This document shows, one piece after another, positions 44,628 to 53,835 of a stretch of DNA of 64,000 nt. The stretch is taken from assembly GCF_022811725.1 (NCBI RefSeq), contig NZ_CP094527.1, positions 6,696,001 to 6,760,000 of the forward strand, given 5' to 3'. Position 1 is the first letter of the stretch. Each line of letters opens with the position of its first letter. The position numbers and the translations under genes were made by a program. Source of the stretch: Mucilaginibacter sp. SMC90 (GTDB lineage: Bacteria > Bacteroidota > Bacteroidia > Sphingobacteriales > Sphingobacteriaceae). Below the pieces are notes generated by a model. It made no database searches. It worked only from the letters and a program-made list of their open reading frames with translations, and was not told the DNA's origin.

Positions 44628-45224
44628 ATGAAAACCTTAAAATTGCTGATCCTTTCCGTATGCCTGATGCCTTTCCTGGCAACAGCGCAAACTAAACCAC
44701 ACCATGCTGCAAAAGCGCACCACCTGCCGGTACGTGGAGTTACTTATGAAGATTTTAAAAGCTCCGTAGCCGATTTTGCCGACAGCACCAAAAAGCCGCT
44801 TGCTGATTCGGCCTGGCTGTTCTTTAAAACAGAGAAATGGGACGCCCTCGAAAAGTTCTTTACCAGAAACAACCTTAACGGAGGCTGGCCGCCAAACCGC
44901 GGCGCTGTAAACCTGATCATTGTTACCCTTAAAAAAGGAGTGCTTATTGACCGTTATGGCGGTTATACAGATGATGCAGGTGCTTTTCAGGATAAGGGTA
45001 CATTTGTATCTCCTAAAGGCGTACTTTTCCCGAAGAGAGCGTTGCCGGATAATACACTTACCAAGCCGTACAAAATTTATAAGATCCTGAAACCGATAGC
45101 TAAAGTTAGGGAAGGAAAGATAATCCCATGGTTTGGTAAACCGGGCTTAGGTATCCAGTATGAAGTACCAGCCACTGTTAATGACCTTAAAACTGGCGGT
45201 TATATTGAAGAAGTAAAACAATAA
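44628..45224 (+). CDS. Secreted TNT-domain protein, predicted NAD+ glycohydrolase
   Basis: 198 residues. Sec signal peptide MKTLKLLILSVCLMPFLATA. Residues about 75-195 match the TNT (DUF4237) fold of Mycobacterium tuberculosis CpnT and fungal surface NADases: GWPPNRGAV (86-94), LIDRYGGY (107-113), a Phe in AGAF (F120), the ERS-like RALP (137-140), KIIPWFGKPGLGIQY (164-178) and a closing GGYIEEV. R109, Y110, R137 and Q177 are candidate equivalents of the NAD-binding and catalytic residues. The linker (21-75) is His/Lys-rich and unrelated. It is followed after 19 bp by a small gene that may encode immunity. No T6SS or T9SS sorting domain is present. Confidence 0.85.
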   Translation: MKTLKLLILSVCLMPFLATAQTKPHHAAKAHHLPVRGVTYEDFKSSVADFADSTKKPLADSAWLFFKTEKWDALEKFFTRNNLNGGWPPNRGAVNLIIVTLKKGVLIDRYGGYTDDAGAFQDKGTFVSPKGVLFPKRALPDNTLTKPYKIYKILKPIAKVREGKIIPWFGKPGLGIQYEVPATVNDLKTGGYIEEVKQ

Positions 45225-45243
45225 AAAACGATACTATTAAAAT

Positions 45244-45597
45244 ATGATCACAAAATATGAAGTAACAAAATCATTATTATTTGATGGCGACGAAGAAGAG
45301 GCTGTACACAAATCTTTTAGCCTGCCTGCCGGGAATATAAAGTTCAGTGATTTTGCCAATAACAATTTTGAAGATCTGCGAAAGATACTCACACCCGATG
45401 ATTTTAGTGTTATTGTGAAAACAGCCGGGTTTGACACCGACGGAGGTTTCCTTAACGTATACCGGAGCAGCGAGAGACTCAGACTTTATTATGCAAAAAA
45501 AGACGATGCGATAATAGTTTTTGCTTATGGCGAATTTCAGCCAACGAGATATAAGCTCTACCTTGAAGGCGTTTGGATCTACAATCCCGGGAAATAA
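45244..45597 (+). CDS. Small protein, candidate immunity partner of the TNT protein
   Basis: 117 residues, acidic, soluble, no signal peptide, so it stays in the cytoplasm. Alternating strands and a short helix (KFSDFANNNFEDLRKILT; DFSVIVKTAGFDTDGGF; RLYYAKKDDAIIVFAYGEF). I do not recognise the family. The 19-bp gap and shared orientation mean co-transcription with the TNT gene, the arrangement seen for toxin-immunity pairs. A strong terminator follows directly. Immunity is inferred from position only. Confidence 0.75.
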   Translation: MITKYEVTKSLLFDGDEEEAVHKSFSLPAGNIKFSDFANNNFEDLRKILTPDDFSVIVKTAGFDTDGGFLNVYRSSERLRLYYAKKDDAIIVFAYGEFQPTRYKLYLEGVWIYNPGK

Positions 45598-45627
45598 AAA
45601 ATCCCTGCCGGCCGGCAGGGATTTTTT
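45596..45627. terminator. Perfectly palindromic bidirectional terminator
   Basis: A 32-nt perfect palindrome: A6, TCCCTGCCGG, its complement, T6. It lies between the convergent immunity-candidate and DUF6263 genes. The uninterrupted GC core gives no free loop beyond a few bases. Confidence 0.92.
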
Positions 45628-45647
45628 GTTATATCTTACTTTTTAAA

Positions 45648-46565
45648 TTAATGATCTGTGGTGGAGGTTTCGCTGATAACACTCATAGGGAAAGTTACAC
45701 CTCCGGGAACCTGCGGGCTATCCTTTATGTCTACCGTGCCATCAATATTTTGCTTAACCGCCGAAGTTGAGATCCAGCCGGTAGTTTTGTCGACGACAAC
45801 ATCAGATACCATAGTACCTTTCAAATTGTATTTCATTGGCAGGCTTCCAACTGTTTTGTAACCGGCAGTGTTATCGGTTTCGATAGTTGCGGTTCCATGA
45901 ATTACAAAGCTTTTAGGCGTTACATCTATCAGCTGGTATACCGAAACCATTTTTGCGTTCATAGCCCCCAGAAGGTCATTCTTTATTGTCCATTTATCGT
46001 TTTTTGCCACAACGGTTTCCGGCAAAACGGACATACCCATTTCAAGATTGCTTTTAAGGGCCCCGGAGCCAAATGATTGGCTTAACTGGGCTTTTAATTG
46101 CTCCTTTTTTTCGGGCGGAACCTCCTTAAAGCCATCTATCATGGATGTGATCATATTTTCGGCGTTTTCAATTGATCTGATCCGGCCGCTTTTGGTTAGT
46201 GTTGCAGTAAATGGCTTATTGGTTATACCAGCCATGATCTTCGCCATAACATTTGTTGAATCTTTACTATCAGAATTAAAGGCAACATTACCGTTAGGCA
46301 ATTGCATTTTCATACCAACTTTGGTATAATTAACCTCCATATAATACAAAGAATCAATATTGAGCACCTTAAATGACATTTTACCTTCAATTGTCATATC
46401 AATACTATTAAGCTGCCCGTTTATGGTTTGCTTCACTACTGAATGGGCTACTGTTGATAAGTAATACGTATTTCCTTTAATCAAATTCAACGCGGGTTTT
46501 ACCTTTTGAGCGTAACCTGCAAATGATACCATAACCAGCCAGCCGGCAAACAAAATCTTATTCAT
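45648..46565 (-). CDS. DUF6263 secreted protein
   Basis: 305 residues. Signal peptide MNKILFAGWLVMVSFAGYAQ. The mature protein begins with LNLIKGNTYYLSTVAHSVVKQTINGQ and carries MTIEGKMSFKVLNID, ITNKPFTATLTKSGRI and DKTTGWISTSAVKQNIDG, the pattern of the DUF6263 beta-sandwich proteins, which recall lipid-binding LolA/VitK-like folds. Function unknown. Single gene convergent with the TNT pair. Confidence 0.75.
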   Translation of the reverse strand: MNKILFAGWLVMVSFAGYAQKVKPALNLIKGNTYYLSTVAHSVVKQTINGQLNSIDMTIEGKMSFKVLNIDSLYYMEVNYTKVGMKMQLPNGNVAFNSDSKDSTNVMAKIMAGITNKPFTATLTKSGRIRSIENAENMITSMIDGFKEVPPEKKEQLKAQLSQSFGSGALKSNLEMGMSVLPETVVAKNDKWTIKNDLLGAMNAKMVSVYQLIDVTPKSFVIHGTATIETDNTAGYKTVGSLPMKYNLKGTMVSDVVVDKTTGWISTSAVKQNIDGTVDIKDSPQVPGGVTFPMSVISETSTTDH

Positions 46566-46716
46566 AGTATACAGTATGTGAGCGCTAAATATATTATAAT
46601 ATCGTTCGCAAAAAACTGAAAATTCCTAACAATTAATTAAAAACAATTTCGTTAACTTTATACTGCGCTCGACTCTTTATTTTTTAAACACCTATTTAGC
46701 GGAAAGAGAGGTTTTC

Positions 46717-46959
46717 ATGTTACAGCAAATAGCATTTATGCCACAGCACCAGTTTCATGTGCTGATCAATTTTTCGGGAGAAGATGAACGTATTTTGGCC
46801 ATTTTACCTAACGAAGCAGGAAACTTCCGCGTAGTTTACCAGGGTAAAACCATTGCCGAACTTAACTTAAGCAAGGGCTGTTGCACTTGTTATAAGGGTA
46901 AGCTAAAGAAAAACGTCATGGCTCAACTTGAGCATCAGATAAAAAACCACTACTCATAA
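46717..46959 (+). CDS. Small conserved-looking protein with CCTC motif
   Basis: 80 residues. No signal or membrane helix. It reads FHVLINFSGEDERILAILPN, then NFRVVYQGKTIAELNLSKGC, then a cysteine cluster GCCTCYK (C55, C56, C58) and a basic helix KKNVMAQLEHQIKNHY. Clear codon bias and a 150-bp upstream region support it being real. I do not recognise the family. The Cys cluster could bind a metal or be redox-active. Confidence 0.65.
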   Translation: MLQQIAFMPQHQFHVLINFSGEDERILAILPNEAGNFRVVYQGKTIAELNLSKGCCTCYKGKLKKNVMAQLEHQIKNHYS

Positions 46960-47043
46960 GTTGTTAATAAAAAGATTTTGATAGTTTGTGGGAAATAAAC
47001 TCATGGTTCATAGTCCATGAATTTATTTCCCATAAACCATCAA

Positions 47044-48852
47044 TTAATTTCCGCTGCTTTTGGCCAGCATGGCTTCTCGTATAAACTTAACCGGGGCACT
47101 GCCGTAGCTTAAAAACTTCTCGTTAAATTCTTTCAGTTTATACTTATCGCCCATTTTTAATTTATAGGCATCCCTTAAATCAATTATTTCTTTATAGCCG
47201 GTATAGTAACTGGTTAGCTGAACGCTGGTTACACTAACACGTTTCCATTTGCCATCGGCTTCGGCCTGCTGCTGGAAAGCCTCGCGGGTTAACAACTTAA
47301 TCGCTTCATCTTTAGTCATGTTACTATTGTGCACACTGTAATCCAAAATAGTATTACATACCGAGCGCAGGTTCCATTTATACCACATCAGCATCATTTC
47401 GGGCTCGTTATTGCCAAAGCCGTTTTCCAGCATCATTTGTTCGGTGTATACCGCCCAGCCTTCGGCCATGGCACCGTTACCAAAAACTGCTTTAATGATA
47501 CTTGGTGCCTTATTTGAATATACGCCCTGCACGTAGTGCCCCGGCACAGCCTCATGAATACTCAGTATCTGTAAAATATAGTTATTGTATTCGCGCAAAT
47601 AACTTTCGGCTTTTTCGCTGCTCCAGCCGGCCAGGCTGCCTACGTTATAATATGAGTTACCATTTTTATCATACGGGCCAGGACCGCTCATAGAAGCACC
47701 TGCAACGCCGGCCATATACCCCGGCTCTTTACGAATGATCAACGGCTTTGACGGATCAAGCGTTAACAGGTCTTTAGTTTTAACAAAGGCGTTAAGCTTA
47801 GGGATGATCTGCTCAATTGACGATTGAAAATCTTCCGGCTTAACATGCTTTGTTGATAGGGTATCTATCAGCCGGCTTATCATTTGCAAACTATCAGCGG
47901 GAGCGGCCTGTTTTCCAAAATATTTTGGCCAAAGCTGCTTGCTGATCTTACTCATTTCGCGGTGGATATATTTTTTACGTTCAACCGCAGCGTTATAAAT
48001 TTTTTCGGCAGTATTGGTGGCTACTATTTCGTATTTAAATTTATCTTCATACAAATCCTTACCAAGCCTGAAACTTCTTGGATGATCGTTTTTAAGCGCC
48101 TTAAGCCAATCGGCATAGGCTTTAATGGCCACAACACTTTGGGCAGCCCTGTCGGTCATTAATTTTTGTTCGGCTTTGGGGATATTAGTTTTCTTGAGTG
48201 AATCGGCAAAGTCTTTTGCTATAACATCAAGACCACCAAGGTTTTGTTCAATAGCTAAACTGGTAAGTTCAACTACCGGGTTTTTGATCTGCTTTTGAGC
48301 ATCTTTATAATACTGCGGAATAAACGACATACGCTGGTAAAAGTGGCGTAAGCGCTTAGGCAGCGGCTCATAATGCTCATTCAGGATATAAGCGAAGGTA
48401 CCTATAACGTTATATGATGATGGGTCCCACTCATATTGTTTTAACTGGCGCACCTGCCATTGCAGGTATTCAAGCTGGTTTTGAAGAATTTTATAGTCTA
48501 TTTTATTAGCCTCAGAAAGGGTATTTACCTCAAACCGGCTCAATGAATCAACCTGGTATTTGGCAAAAGTTACCAGTTTATCGCGGCTTTGCTCATTAGG
48601 GATCACCATCAGGCTATCATATTTGTGGTACCCCACAGATGTTGCCCAATCGGGGTTCAGTTTCCAGAAATTATCCAGAAACGTATTTTCATATTTAATA
48701 AAAGCCTCATCATCTTTACCCAATAACGGCCCCGTGCCGCTGCCCCCATCTTTTTTACAGCCAGTAAAGGCAACTATACATAAAACAACGATGAGTGCTA
48801 ATTTTAAGAATATGTTTCTGATCACAACTGATGGATTTTTACAATGAACCAT
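47044..48852 (-). CDS. DUF885 lipoprotein, putative metallopeptidase
   Basis: 602 residues. Type II signal: the hydrophobic stretch IRNIFLKLALIVVLCIVAF is followed by lipobox FTGC. The ATG at 48852 is used; later GTG codons (V9, V10) would also keep the lipobox. The DUF885 body has the HEAVPGHY motif (H433, E434, H439), a zinc-site candidate, and EGWAVYTEQMML and TREAFQQQAEADGKW further on. Many family members are annotated as peptidases with little biochemical proof. Envelope-anchored. Confidence 0.88.
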   Translation of the reverse strand: MVHCKNPSVVIRNIFLKLALIVVLCIVAFTGCKKDGGSGTGPLLGKDDEAFIKYENTFLDNFWKLNPDWATSVGYHKYDSLMVIPNEQSRDKLVTFAKYQVDSLSRFEVNTLSEANKIDYKILQNQLEYLQWQVRQLKQYEWDPSSYNVIGTFAYILNEHYEPLPKRLRHFYQRMSFIPQYYKDAQKQIKNPVVELTSLAIEQNLGGLDVIAKDFADSLKKTNIPKAEQKLMTDRAAQSVVAIKAYADWLKALKNDHPRSFRLGKDLYEDKFKYEIVATNTAEKIYNAAVERKKYIHREMSKISKQLWPKYFGKQAAPADSLQMISRLIDTLSTKHVKPEDFQSSIEQIIPKLNAFVKTKDLLTLDPSKPLIIRKEPGYMAGVAGASMSGPGPYDKNGNSYYNVGSLAGWSSEKAESYLREYNNYILQILSIHEAVPGHYVQGVYSNKAPSIIKAVFGNGAMAEGWAVYTEQMMLENGFGNNEPEMMLMWYKWNLRSVCNTILDYSVHNSNMTKDEAIKLLTREAFQQQAEADGKWKRVSVTSVQLTSYYTGYKEIIDLRDAYKLKMGDKYKLKEFNEKFLSYGSAPVKFIREAMLAKSSGN

Positions 48853-48926
48853 AAACTTAAAACATTTAAGCCAAATAAATCAAACCGGCGACGAATTTGT
48901 TACTTTAACAAACATTTGATTTACCT

Positions 48927-49397
48927 ATGAATAACGAACACAAAGTTTTAATTAACGAGATCACACACCTGCTTCAAGGCGGTAATGCCCACGCCGATTT
49001 AAAAAAAGCGCTTGATGGCTTGCCGCCAAAGCTTCGCGGGGTTAAAGTTGATAAACTTCCCTACACCATATGGCAATTGGTTGAGCATATTCGTATTGCA
49101 CAATGGGATATGCTTGAGTTTAGTAAAGACGGTAGCCATGAATCACCAAACTGGCCCGATGATTACTGGCCTAAAGAACTTGCTCCAAAAGATGACGAAG
49201 CCTGGAATGAGTGCATTAAACAGATTGATGATGATCTGAAAGCGTTGATTGAGCTGGTAAAAAGTGAGGATATTTATGAAAAAATTCCACATGGCGATGG
49301 CCAAACTATCCTTCGTGAAGCATTACAGGCGGCAGACCATAATGCTTATCATATAGCCGAGATCATCGTGATCAGGAGGTTATTGGGGGCGTGGTAG
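48927..49397 (+). CDS. DinB family protein
   Basis: 156 residues, a four-helix bundle. The metal-binding triad of the DinB/YfiT superfamily is intact: H54 in WQLVEHIRIAQWD, H138 and H142 in AADHNAYHIAEI. Members are thiol transferases or damage-induced proteins; the substrate cannot be deduced. It diverges from the DUF885 gene with a spacer of 74 bp, in which TTACTTTA resembles a -7 box. Confidence 0.88.
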   Translation: MNNEHKVLINEITHLLQGGNAHADLKKALDGLPPKLRGVKVDKLPYTIWQLVEHIRIAQWDMLEFSKDGSHESPNWPDDYWPKELAPKDDEAWNECIKQIDDDLKALIELVKSEDIYEKIPHGDGQTILREALQAADHNAYHIAEIIVIRRLLGAW

Positions 49398-49417
49398 GAT
49401 AAAACGGACACCTCCAT

Positions 49418-49502
49418 CCGTCATTGCGAGGTACGAAGCAATCGCGAACTATACAGGGCGCACCTGCAAGTCGGGGATTGCTTCATACCTCGCAATGACG
49501 GG
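49418..49502. repeat. REP-like palindromic repeat, copy 2
   Basis: The ends CCGTCATTGCGAGGTACG and GATTGCTTC...CCTCGCAATGACGGG are inverted; the centre holds CGCGAACTATACAGGGCG, shared exactly with copy 1 at 39301. Confidence 0.88.
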
Positions 49503-49525
49503 ATTTTATAAGCATAAAAAGCAAT

Positions 49526-50836
49526 TTACTTCGTTGTCTTCAGCACAAAATTAGTTATGGCTGTAACAAACTCCGGTTTAAGCGGCAAATCGGGTTCATT
49601 GTAAGTGGCTTTATTCTTTTCCTTATCTGCCGGGGCTTCTTTCAGCACATGGTTCATATTAGGAATAATATCAAGTATGGCATCTGATTTTGCTTTTTTA
49701 AGCTTTTCGGCATCACCAACGGTTACCTGCAAATCGGTTGTTCCCTGAATGATCAATATTGGTGCTTTTACCTTTCTGATCTCGCGCTGCGGGTTATACC
49801 TGAACCATGACATCAAGTATTTCTGAATACTTGGCCTGGCAATAAAGTAAAGCGCTGGGTCGATATTATCAGTTGTTTTACCCCGCTTCAAGCTATCCAG
49901 CATGCGGTTAAAGCCATCTGATATAAACGCGGGCTGCGATTTCATTTGTTCCGTCAGTATCTTATCTGCCGAATCACCTGCACCAGCTACTGATATAAAG
50001 CCTTTTATAGGTTCATCAAATGCAGCCATCATCCCTACTAATGAGCCTTCGCTGTGCCCAAGAATAATCACCTTCGAGAAACGCTCATCGGCAGTAAACG
50101 TGTTAAGCAAAGCAGCGGCATCTTCAACATAATCTTCAAACCTGATCTCGTTTTCTTTGATGGATGTAGTGCTTTGGCCAACCAAACGTTTATCATAACG
50201 TAAGGATGCGATACCTTTTTTGCCCAGCTCATTAGCTATCATCTTGTAAATATTGGCATGAAGGCCCAATTTAGGACTGTTGCCATCCCTATCCGTAGGA
50301 CCCGAACCCGCAATGATCATAACCAACGGCACTTTTCCGCTTGCATCCTTAGGCATAGCCAACGTTCCTGATATTGAACCAAGCAAGGTTTTAACAGTTA
50401 CAGGCGACTCTACCAAAGATGGATCGGTAGCTATGCTGGTACTTGCTGCCGGGCCTGCCGTAGTAGCAGGTGCTGTGTATGGAGTTAATGAAAGACCTGT
50501 AAATTTGTTATCGGCATTTAGCGACAGATTTAATAAAAAAACACTTTTTTGAAACGTAGCTTTATAATGTGCTATCGGGGTTTCATAACTTTCAAAATCA
50601 GCTTGTATTAACGAGCCCAACTGTGTTTTTAGCTGTACTGTGGTATTCTTGAAATCGGTTTTTGAAAGCGCTTTCATCATTTCCGGCCCAAACATGCTGT
50701 ACACACTGTCCGGTTGGTTATTATTATATAACTGTTTAAATTTATTTAAAGCCGCGGCATAATTAGCCGGGGGCATTTGTGCAAACAATTTCCCTGCAAA
50801 ACAGGTAATTAATATTAACAGGTAAAATCTTTTCAT
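49526..50836 (-). CDS. Secreted alpha/beta hydrolase with DUF3887 domain
   Basis: 436 residues from the ATG giving MKRFYLLILITCFAGKLFAQ; an in-frame extension to 50983 would bury the signal peptide. A DUF3887 domain (about 22-120) is followed by an alpha/beta hydrolase with nucleophile S262 in GHSEGS, an oxyanion segment IIAGSGPTDRDGNS, acid D in IIQGTTDLQVT and His in IPNMNHVLKEA. Such proteins resemble dienelactone hydrolases or acyl-peptide hydrolases; the substrate is unknown. Periplasmic. Confidence 0.9.
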   Translation of the reverse strand: MKRFYLLILITCFAGKLFAQMPPANYAAALNKFKQLYNNNQPDSVYSMFGPEMMKALSKTDFKNTTVQLKTQLGSLIQADFESYETPIAHYKATFQKSVFLLNLSLNADNKFTGLSLTPYTAPATTAGPAASTSIATDPSLVESPVTVKTLLGSISGTLAMPKDASGKVPLVMIIAGSGPTDRDGNSPKLGLHANIYKMIANELGKKGIASLRYDKRLVGQSTTSIKENEIRFEDYVEDAAALLNTFTADERFSKVIILGHSEGSLVGMMAAFDEPIKGFISVAGAGDSADKILTEQMKSQPAFISDGFNRMLDSLKRGKTTDNIDPALYFIARPSIQKYLMSWFRYNPQREIRKVKAPILIIQGTTDLQVTVGDAEKLKKAKSDAILDIIPNMNHVLKEAPADKEKNKATYNEPDLPLKPEFVTAITNFVLKTTK

Positions 50837-51026
50837 GTTATAATGGTCAATATACAGTGCGATGATGTGCTGGGCCGAAAATAAAGAAAAAATCAGGTTG
50901 TTTTGTTTATTTATACTATTACCTGCTTTTTGTAAACAATAATTAATTGCAGTGGTGCAAAACTTTTTATTAGTTACAACCATACTGATGTTGCAACATT
51001 GTTTTATATTATATCGTTAAAATATA

Positions 51027-51060
51027 AATACAATACATATAGTTTTATATATATTGTATT
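51027..51060. promoter_or_regulatory. AT-rich dyad in the divergent promoter region
   Basis: AATACAATA (51027-51035) and TATTGTATT (51052-51060) are exact inverted copies with a 16-nt spacer, about 60 nt before the ATG of the barrel gene. Operator or chance in AT-rich DNA cannot be decided. Confidence 0.25.
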
Positions 51061-51122
51061 ATATTGCGGTGCCTTTTTATATTTTTTTTTAAACTATAGC
51101 AAACTTCTACATTTACTAATTA

Positions 51123-53567
51123 ATGAGGGTTTTAACAGCAGCCTTATTTTTTTCATTCCTGACAGGAATGTATTGTATTTCGTTTGCCCAAACAAAATCA
51201 TCAATAATACAGGGTAAAGTTTTAACAGAAAATAATCAGCCGGCAGATGCGGCTACTGTTGTTCTGCTTTCGGCCCCCGACTCCGCTGTATTAAAATCAA
51301 ACCTTGTAAATAAAAATGGTCAGTTTGAATTTATTGGGTTGCAGCCCAATAGCTATTTAGTGCTTATTAGTAAGGTAGGATACCTTAAAGTTTATGCAGG
51401 GCCCTATAAAGTAAGTGCCGGCCAAAAAATAATTACCAATGATATTGTTTTAAAACTATCAGATAACCAGCTGCAGGAAGTTAAAGTTGTAGCCCGGAAG
51501 CCCTATATAGAGGTTAAACCTGGTAAAATTGTATTAAGTATACAAAACAGCATCCTGGCCGAAGGCAATTCGGCATTTGATATCTTAAGACAATCGCCGG
51601 GGGTAAGGGTTAACAGTAACGAAACTTTAAGCATTAATGGCCGGCAAGCTGCGTTAATAACTATCGACGGCAAACCAACCAATCTTACCGGCGATGACCT
51701 TACCAGTTTGCTCCGCAGCATGCAAAGCAGCACAATTGACCAGGTTGAAATGATTAGCAGTCCATCGGCCAAATATGATGCATCAGGCGGCGGTATTATC
51801 AATATCATTCTAAAAAAAGGTAAAAACCTCGGAACCAACGGTACAATTACCGCCATGGCCGGTTATGGCAAATATTATAAAAGCACAGCAGGCATTGTTT
51901 TCAACAACCGCACCAGCAAGCTTAATGTTTTTGGTAATTACACCTATGATAATAATAAAGGCACACGCACCATCACAACTAACCGGAATATTATTTATAA
52001 TGATATCCTGAGTAACTACGATGTTGATTATAACAACATCCAAAAAACGATCAATCACAATTTCAAGATCGGGGCCGATTATACGATCACTCCCAACCAA
52101 ACAATAGGCTTTTTGGTAAGCGGCATTATCAGGGAAGATGATTTCGCAAAAAACAACGACCTGTACATCAGCAATCAAAACAAACTCGACTCAATAATCA
52201 GGGCCCGCTCAAACCTTGACAGGGGCAGTAGTTATTTAAGTTACAACATTAATTATAATGCGGTACTGGATAAAAAGGGAAGAAGCATTTCGGTAGATGG
52301 CAATTACTCTTCCTACAACCGTCATTCAAATGAGTTTATTACCAATAGCTTTTTTATTCCTTCGGGAGCAGCCTACCGCGACGACCTTGATTTAGAAAAC
52401 CTTTCGCCATCAAACATTCATATCTGGACCTCAAAAGTCGACTTCGTAAATCCCCTGAGCAAAACTTCGCGATTAGAGGCTGGCATTAAGTATAATAACG
52501 CCAGCAGTAACAACAACCTCATTTTCGGGCCGAAAGTTAACAATTTATACCAGGCTGATGAAGATTTCAGCAACAGGTTCCTTTATACCGAAGCAGTAAG
52601 TGCAGGCTATATCAACTACGTTAATAAAATTGGCAAGTGGGACATTACTGCAGGTATCAGGGCCGAAAATACTCATGCAACCGGAAAATCATGGGGATTA
52701 AATGATGACATCCCGAGCGTAAACATAAATAACTATTTCAACCTTTTTCCGCAGGCACAAATAAGTTATGAAGCCGATAAAAAAAACATCATCGGCATTA
52801 GTTATAACCGGGGCATCCACAGGCCTCTTTATGAGGATATCAATCCATTTTTGTATTATACCGATCTGTACGATTACCGGGCAGGTAACCCGCAGCTAAG
52901 ACCTGAATACACCAATACCATACAGGTGTCCAATACGTACGATCAAACTTTTTCTACAGAGTTATACTATACTGTAACCAATGATGCTTACGACTTTCCT
53001 ATTTATTATCAAAATGATTCGAGTAAGGTTAATGTAACCTATCGCAAAAACTTTGGGCAGATCTTTGTTTACGGGGCTTCATTTTATGCACCTGTCCAAT
53101 TCACCAAATGGTGGTCGGGCAGTTTTAACCTCGACGCTATTTACGTACGATACAAGGCTTATGCACAAAATGGCAACTTTAACAAAGGCAAACAGGATAT
53201 CATTTTTGGCAGCACACAAAATTTCACCATAACAAGTACATTACTCGGCGAAATATCAGGCAGATATGAAACACCAACCATCTATGGTATCAATGAATTA
53301 AAGGCCAGCTATTCGGTAAATGCAGGCATGAGCAAACAAATATTAGATAAACGCGCTACCGTTAAATTAACACTCAACGATATATTTAATACAGACAGGG
53401 GGCGCAACCACGCCAGCTATCAAAACATCGATCTATCGGAGGTAAATAAGCGTGATACGCGCATTGTGAGGCTTAACTTTAGTTATCGATTTGGTAAAAG
53501 CACCATTAAATCGGCCAATAAACGCAATACGGGAAATGACGATGAACGCCGCAGGACAGGAAATTAA
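51123..53567 (+). CDS. TonB-receptor-like outer-membrane beta-barrel protein
   Basis: 814 residues. Signal peptide ending ISFAQ. A CarboxypepD_reg-like domain (about 28-105: IIQGKVLTENNQPADAATVV), a TonB plug (about 120-230: AFDILRQSPGVRVN, SAKYDASGGGIINIILKKG), then the barrel of the OMP_b-brl_3 family, ending with IVRLNFSYRFGKS. The hydrophilic tail after the last strand (SANKRNTGNDDERRRTGN) is unusual, because barrels normally finish on an aromatic residue. Ligand unknown. The stop overlaps the stop of the convergent KTSC gene. Confidence 0.9.
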   Translation: MRVLTAALFFSFLTGMYCISFAQTKSSIIQGKVLTENNQPADAATVVLLSAPDSAVLKSNLVNKNGQFEFIGLQPNSYLVLISKVGYLKVYAGPYKVSAGQKIITNDIVLKLSDNQLQEVKVVARKPYIEVKPGKIVLSIQNSILAEGNSAFDILRQSPGVRVNSNETLSINGRQAALITIDGKPTNLTGDDLTSLLRSMQSSTIDQVEMISSPSAKYDASGGGIINIILKKGKNLGTNGTITAMAGYGKYYKSTAGIVFNNRTSKLNVFGNYTYDNNKGTRTITTNRNIIYNDILSNYDVDYNNIQKTINHNFKIGADYTITPNQTIGFLVSGIIREDDFAKNNDLYISNQNKLDSIIRARSNLDRGSSYLSYNINYNAVLDKKGRSISVDGNYSSYNRHSNEFITNSFFIPSGAAYRDDLDLENLSPSNIHIWTSKVDFVNPLSKTSRLEAGIKYNNASSNNNLIFGPKVNNLYQADEDFSNRFLYTEAVSAGYINYVNKIGKWDITAGIRAENTHATGKSWGLNDDIPSVNINNYFNLFPQAQISYEADKKNIIGISYNRGIHRPLYEDINPFLYYTDLYDYRAGNPQLRPEYTNTIQVSNTYDQTFSTELYYTVTNDAYDFPIYYQNDSSKVNVTYRKNFGQIFVYGASFYAPVQFTKWWSGSFNLDAIYVRYKAYAQNGNFNKGKQDIIFGSTQNFTITSTLLGEISGRYETPTIYGINELKASYSVNAGMSKQILDKRATVKLTLNDIFNTDRGRNHASYQNIDLSEVNKRDTRIVRLNFSYRFGKSTIKSANKRNTGNDDERRRTGN

Positions 53568-53791
53568 TGATGTGCGAACCTAACTTTTAGCTCGGGGTAT
53601 TTACCTTTTATCCGGGTAACAAAGAAATGCCCCAGCGAATCAGAGTTAATAAATTTTTTATAAGTAGACGACGGAAAACCAAAGTACTGCCACACACCGC
53701 CGTTTTCCCTAAATTCAAGTTCAAGGATTCGCGCGTCTGCATCGTAGCCAACGCTGCTTAAAGCCGCTGATTGTACTGTACGTCGTTGCAT
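53564..53791 (-). CDS. KTSC-domain miniprotein
   Basis: 75 residues, all KTSC domain: VGYDADARILELEFRENGGV then WQYFGFPSSTYKKFINSDSLGHFF and IKGKYPELKV. KTSC is a small fold also found as the C-terminal domain of some lysyl-tRNA synthetases; alone its role is unknown. Its stop codon shares the TTAA with the stop of the convergent barrel gene (4-bp overlap). Confidence 0.85.
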   Translation of the reverse strand: MQRRTVQSAALSSVGYDADARILELEFRENGGVWQYFGFPSSTYKKFINSDSLGHFFVTRIKGKYPELKVRFAHH

Positions 53792-53835
53792 TTATTATAT
53801 ATACTATATTAAATGCAAAAAGGTTTTCAAAAATA

